Assembly (NCBI GenBank): GCA_945952425.1
Contig: CAMFIX010000166.1
Location: forward strand, 1 to 6,820
Direction of reading: 5' to 3'
From: an uncultured Pseudorhodobacter sp.
Lineage (GTDB): Bacteria; Pseudomonadota; Alphaproteobacteria; Rhodobacterales; Rhodobacteraceae
DNA length: 6,820 nucleotides
Within the stretch, counting starts at the first letter, position 1; the number at the start of each line of letters is the position of its first letter. The notes beneath the pieces were generated by a model. That model saw only the letters and a list, made by a program, of their open reading frames with translations, did no database searches and had not been told where the DNA came from. This document shows, piece by piece, positions 6,757 to 6,820 of the stretch. The translations under genes and the position numbers were made by a program.

Positions 6757-6820
6757 GGGGCCAACCTGCCCCAAGCCCGCGGGGCTCACAACTGGATTTC
6801 CCGTGAGCGCGCGGTGAAGG

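Noticed and set aside
6769..6787. Small GC hairpin (GCCCC/GGGGC or AGCCC/GGGCT) upstream of the transglycosylase start.
   Set aside because: The stems are short and mutually overlapping with no U-run. Such pairings are common by chance in GC-rich DNA.
6786..6820. Minus-strand frame reading FTARSREIQL then TGA, as the possible tail of a gene upstream of the transglycosylase.
   Set aside because: Only ten codons are in view, other frames are also open, and TCA and TTG are unusual codons for this genome. The DNA beyond the edge is needed to decide.
1..6820. Search by eye for CRISPR arrays, tRNA or rRNA genes, insertion sequences, phage genes, toxin-antitoxin pairs or a defence island.
   Set aside because: None seen. 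The window is tightly packed with core metabolic and envelope genes of uniform composition, and the only repeats are the short ones in the gap at 3128-3240.

Overview
The window is a GC-rich stretch with G or C in most third codon positions. It reads as a chromosomal segment of an alphaproteobacterium, most likely a member of the Rhodobacteraceae (Rhodobacter/Paracoccus-like). Three things support this. AccD and the lytic transglycosylase read like the Rhodobacteraceae versions I know. The accD-folC pair is joined by an ATGA overlap. The folC/glycosyltransferase gap carries a G-run/C-run hairpin and a GGAGTATTT...CAAG..ATGAAAG string of a kind I associate with that family's intergenic regions. 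The taxonomic call is from pattern memory, not from a search.

Layout, left to right. Bases 1-911 (+) hold a multipass membrane protein of the CPBP (CAAX protease / bacteriocin-processing, Abi) family, whose start codon is probably cut by the window edge; its expected metal-binding residues are substituted. A 64-base gap with a possible weak promoter follows, then accD (976-1866, +), the carboxyltransferase beta subunit of acetyl-CoA carboxylase. folC (1863-3128, +), folylpolyglutamate/dihydrofolate synthase, overlaps accD by four bases. A structured 114-base gap (3129-3242) contains two palindromic modules, each with one arm duplicated, and the family-type repeat string. Next is an ArnT/PMT-like membrane glycosyltransferase (3243-4766, +). 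After a 40-base convergent gap comes a periplasmic soluble lytic murein transglycosylase (4807-6756, -). The last 64 bases are the upstream side of that gene and contain no complete gene.

Functionally this is mostly core metabolism and envelope biology: fatty-acid precursor supply (AccD), folate polyglutamylation (FolC), transfer of a lipid-linked sugar in the inner membrane (the ArnT-like protein), and peptidoglycan turnover (the transglycosylase). accD and folC are almost certainly one transcription unit. The glycosyltransferase may be read from it or from its own signals beyond the structured gap.

I found no phage, insertion sequence, CRISPR array, RNA gene or defence system, and no convincing new multi-gene system. 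The points most worth a second look are the apparent loss of catalytic residues in the CPBP protein, the duplicated-arm structures in the folC/glycosyltransferase gap, and an eight-codon reading frame that ends on the accD start codon.
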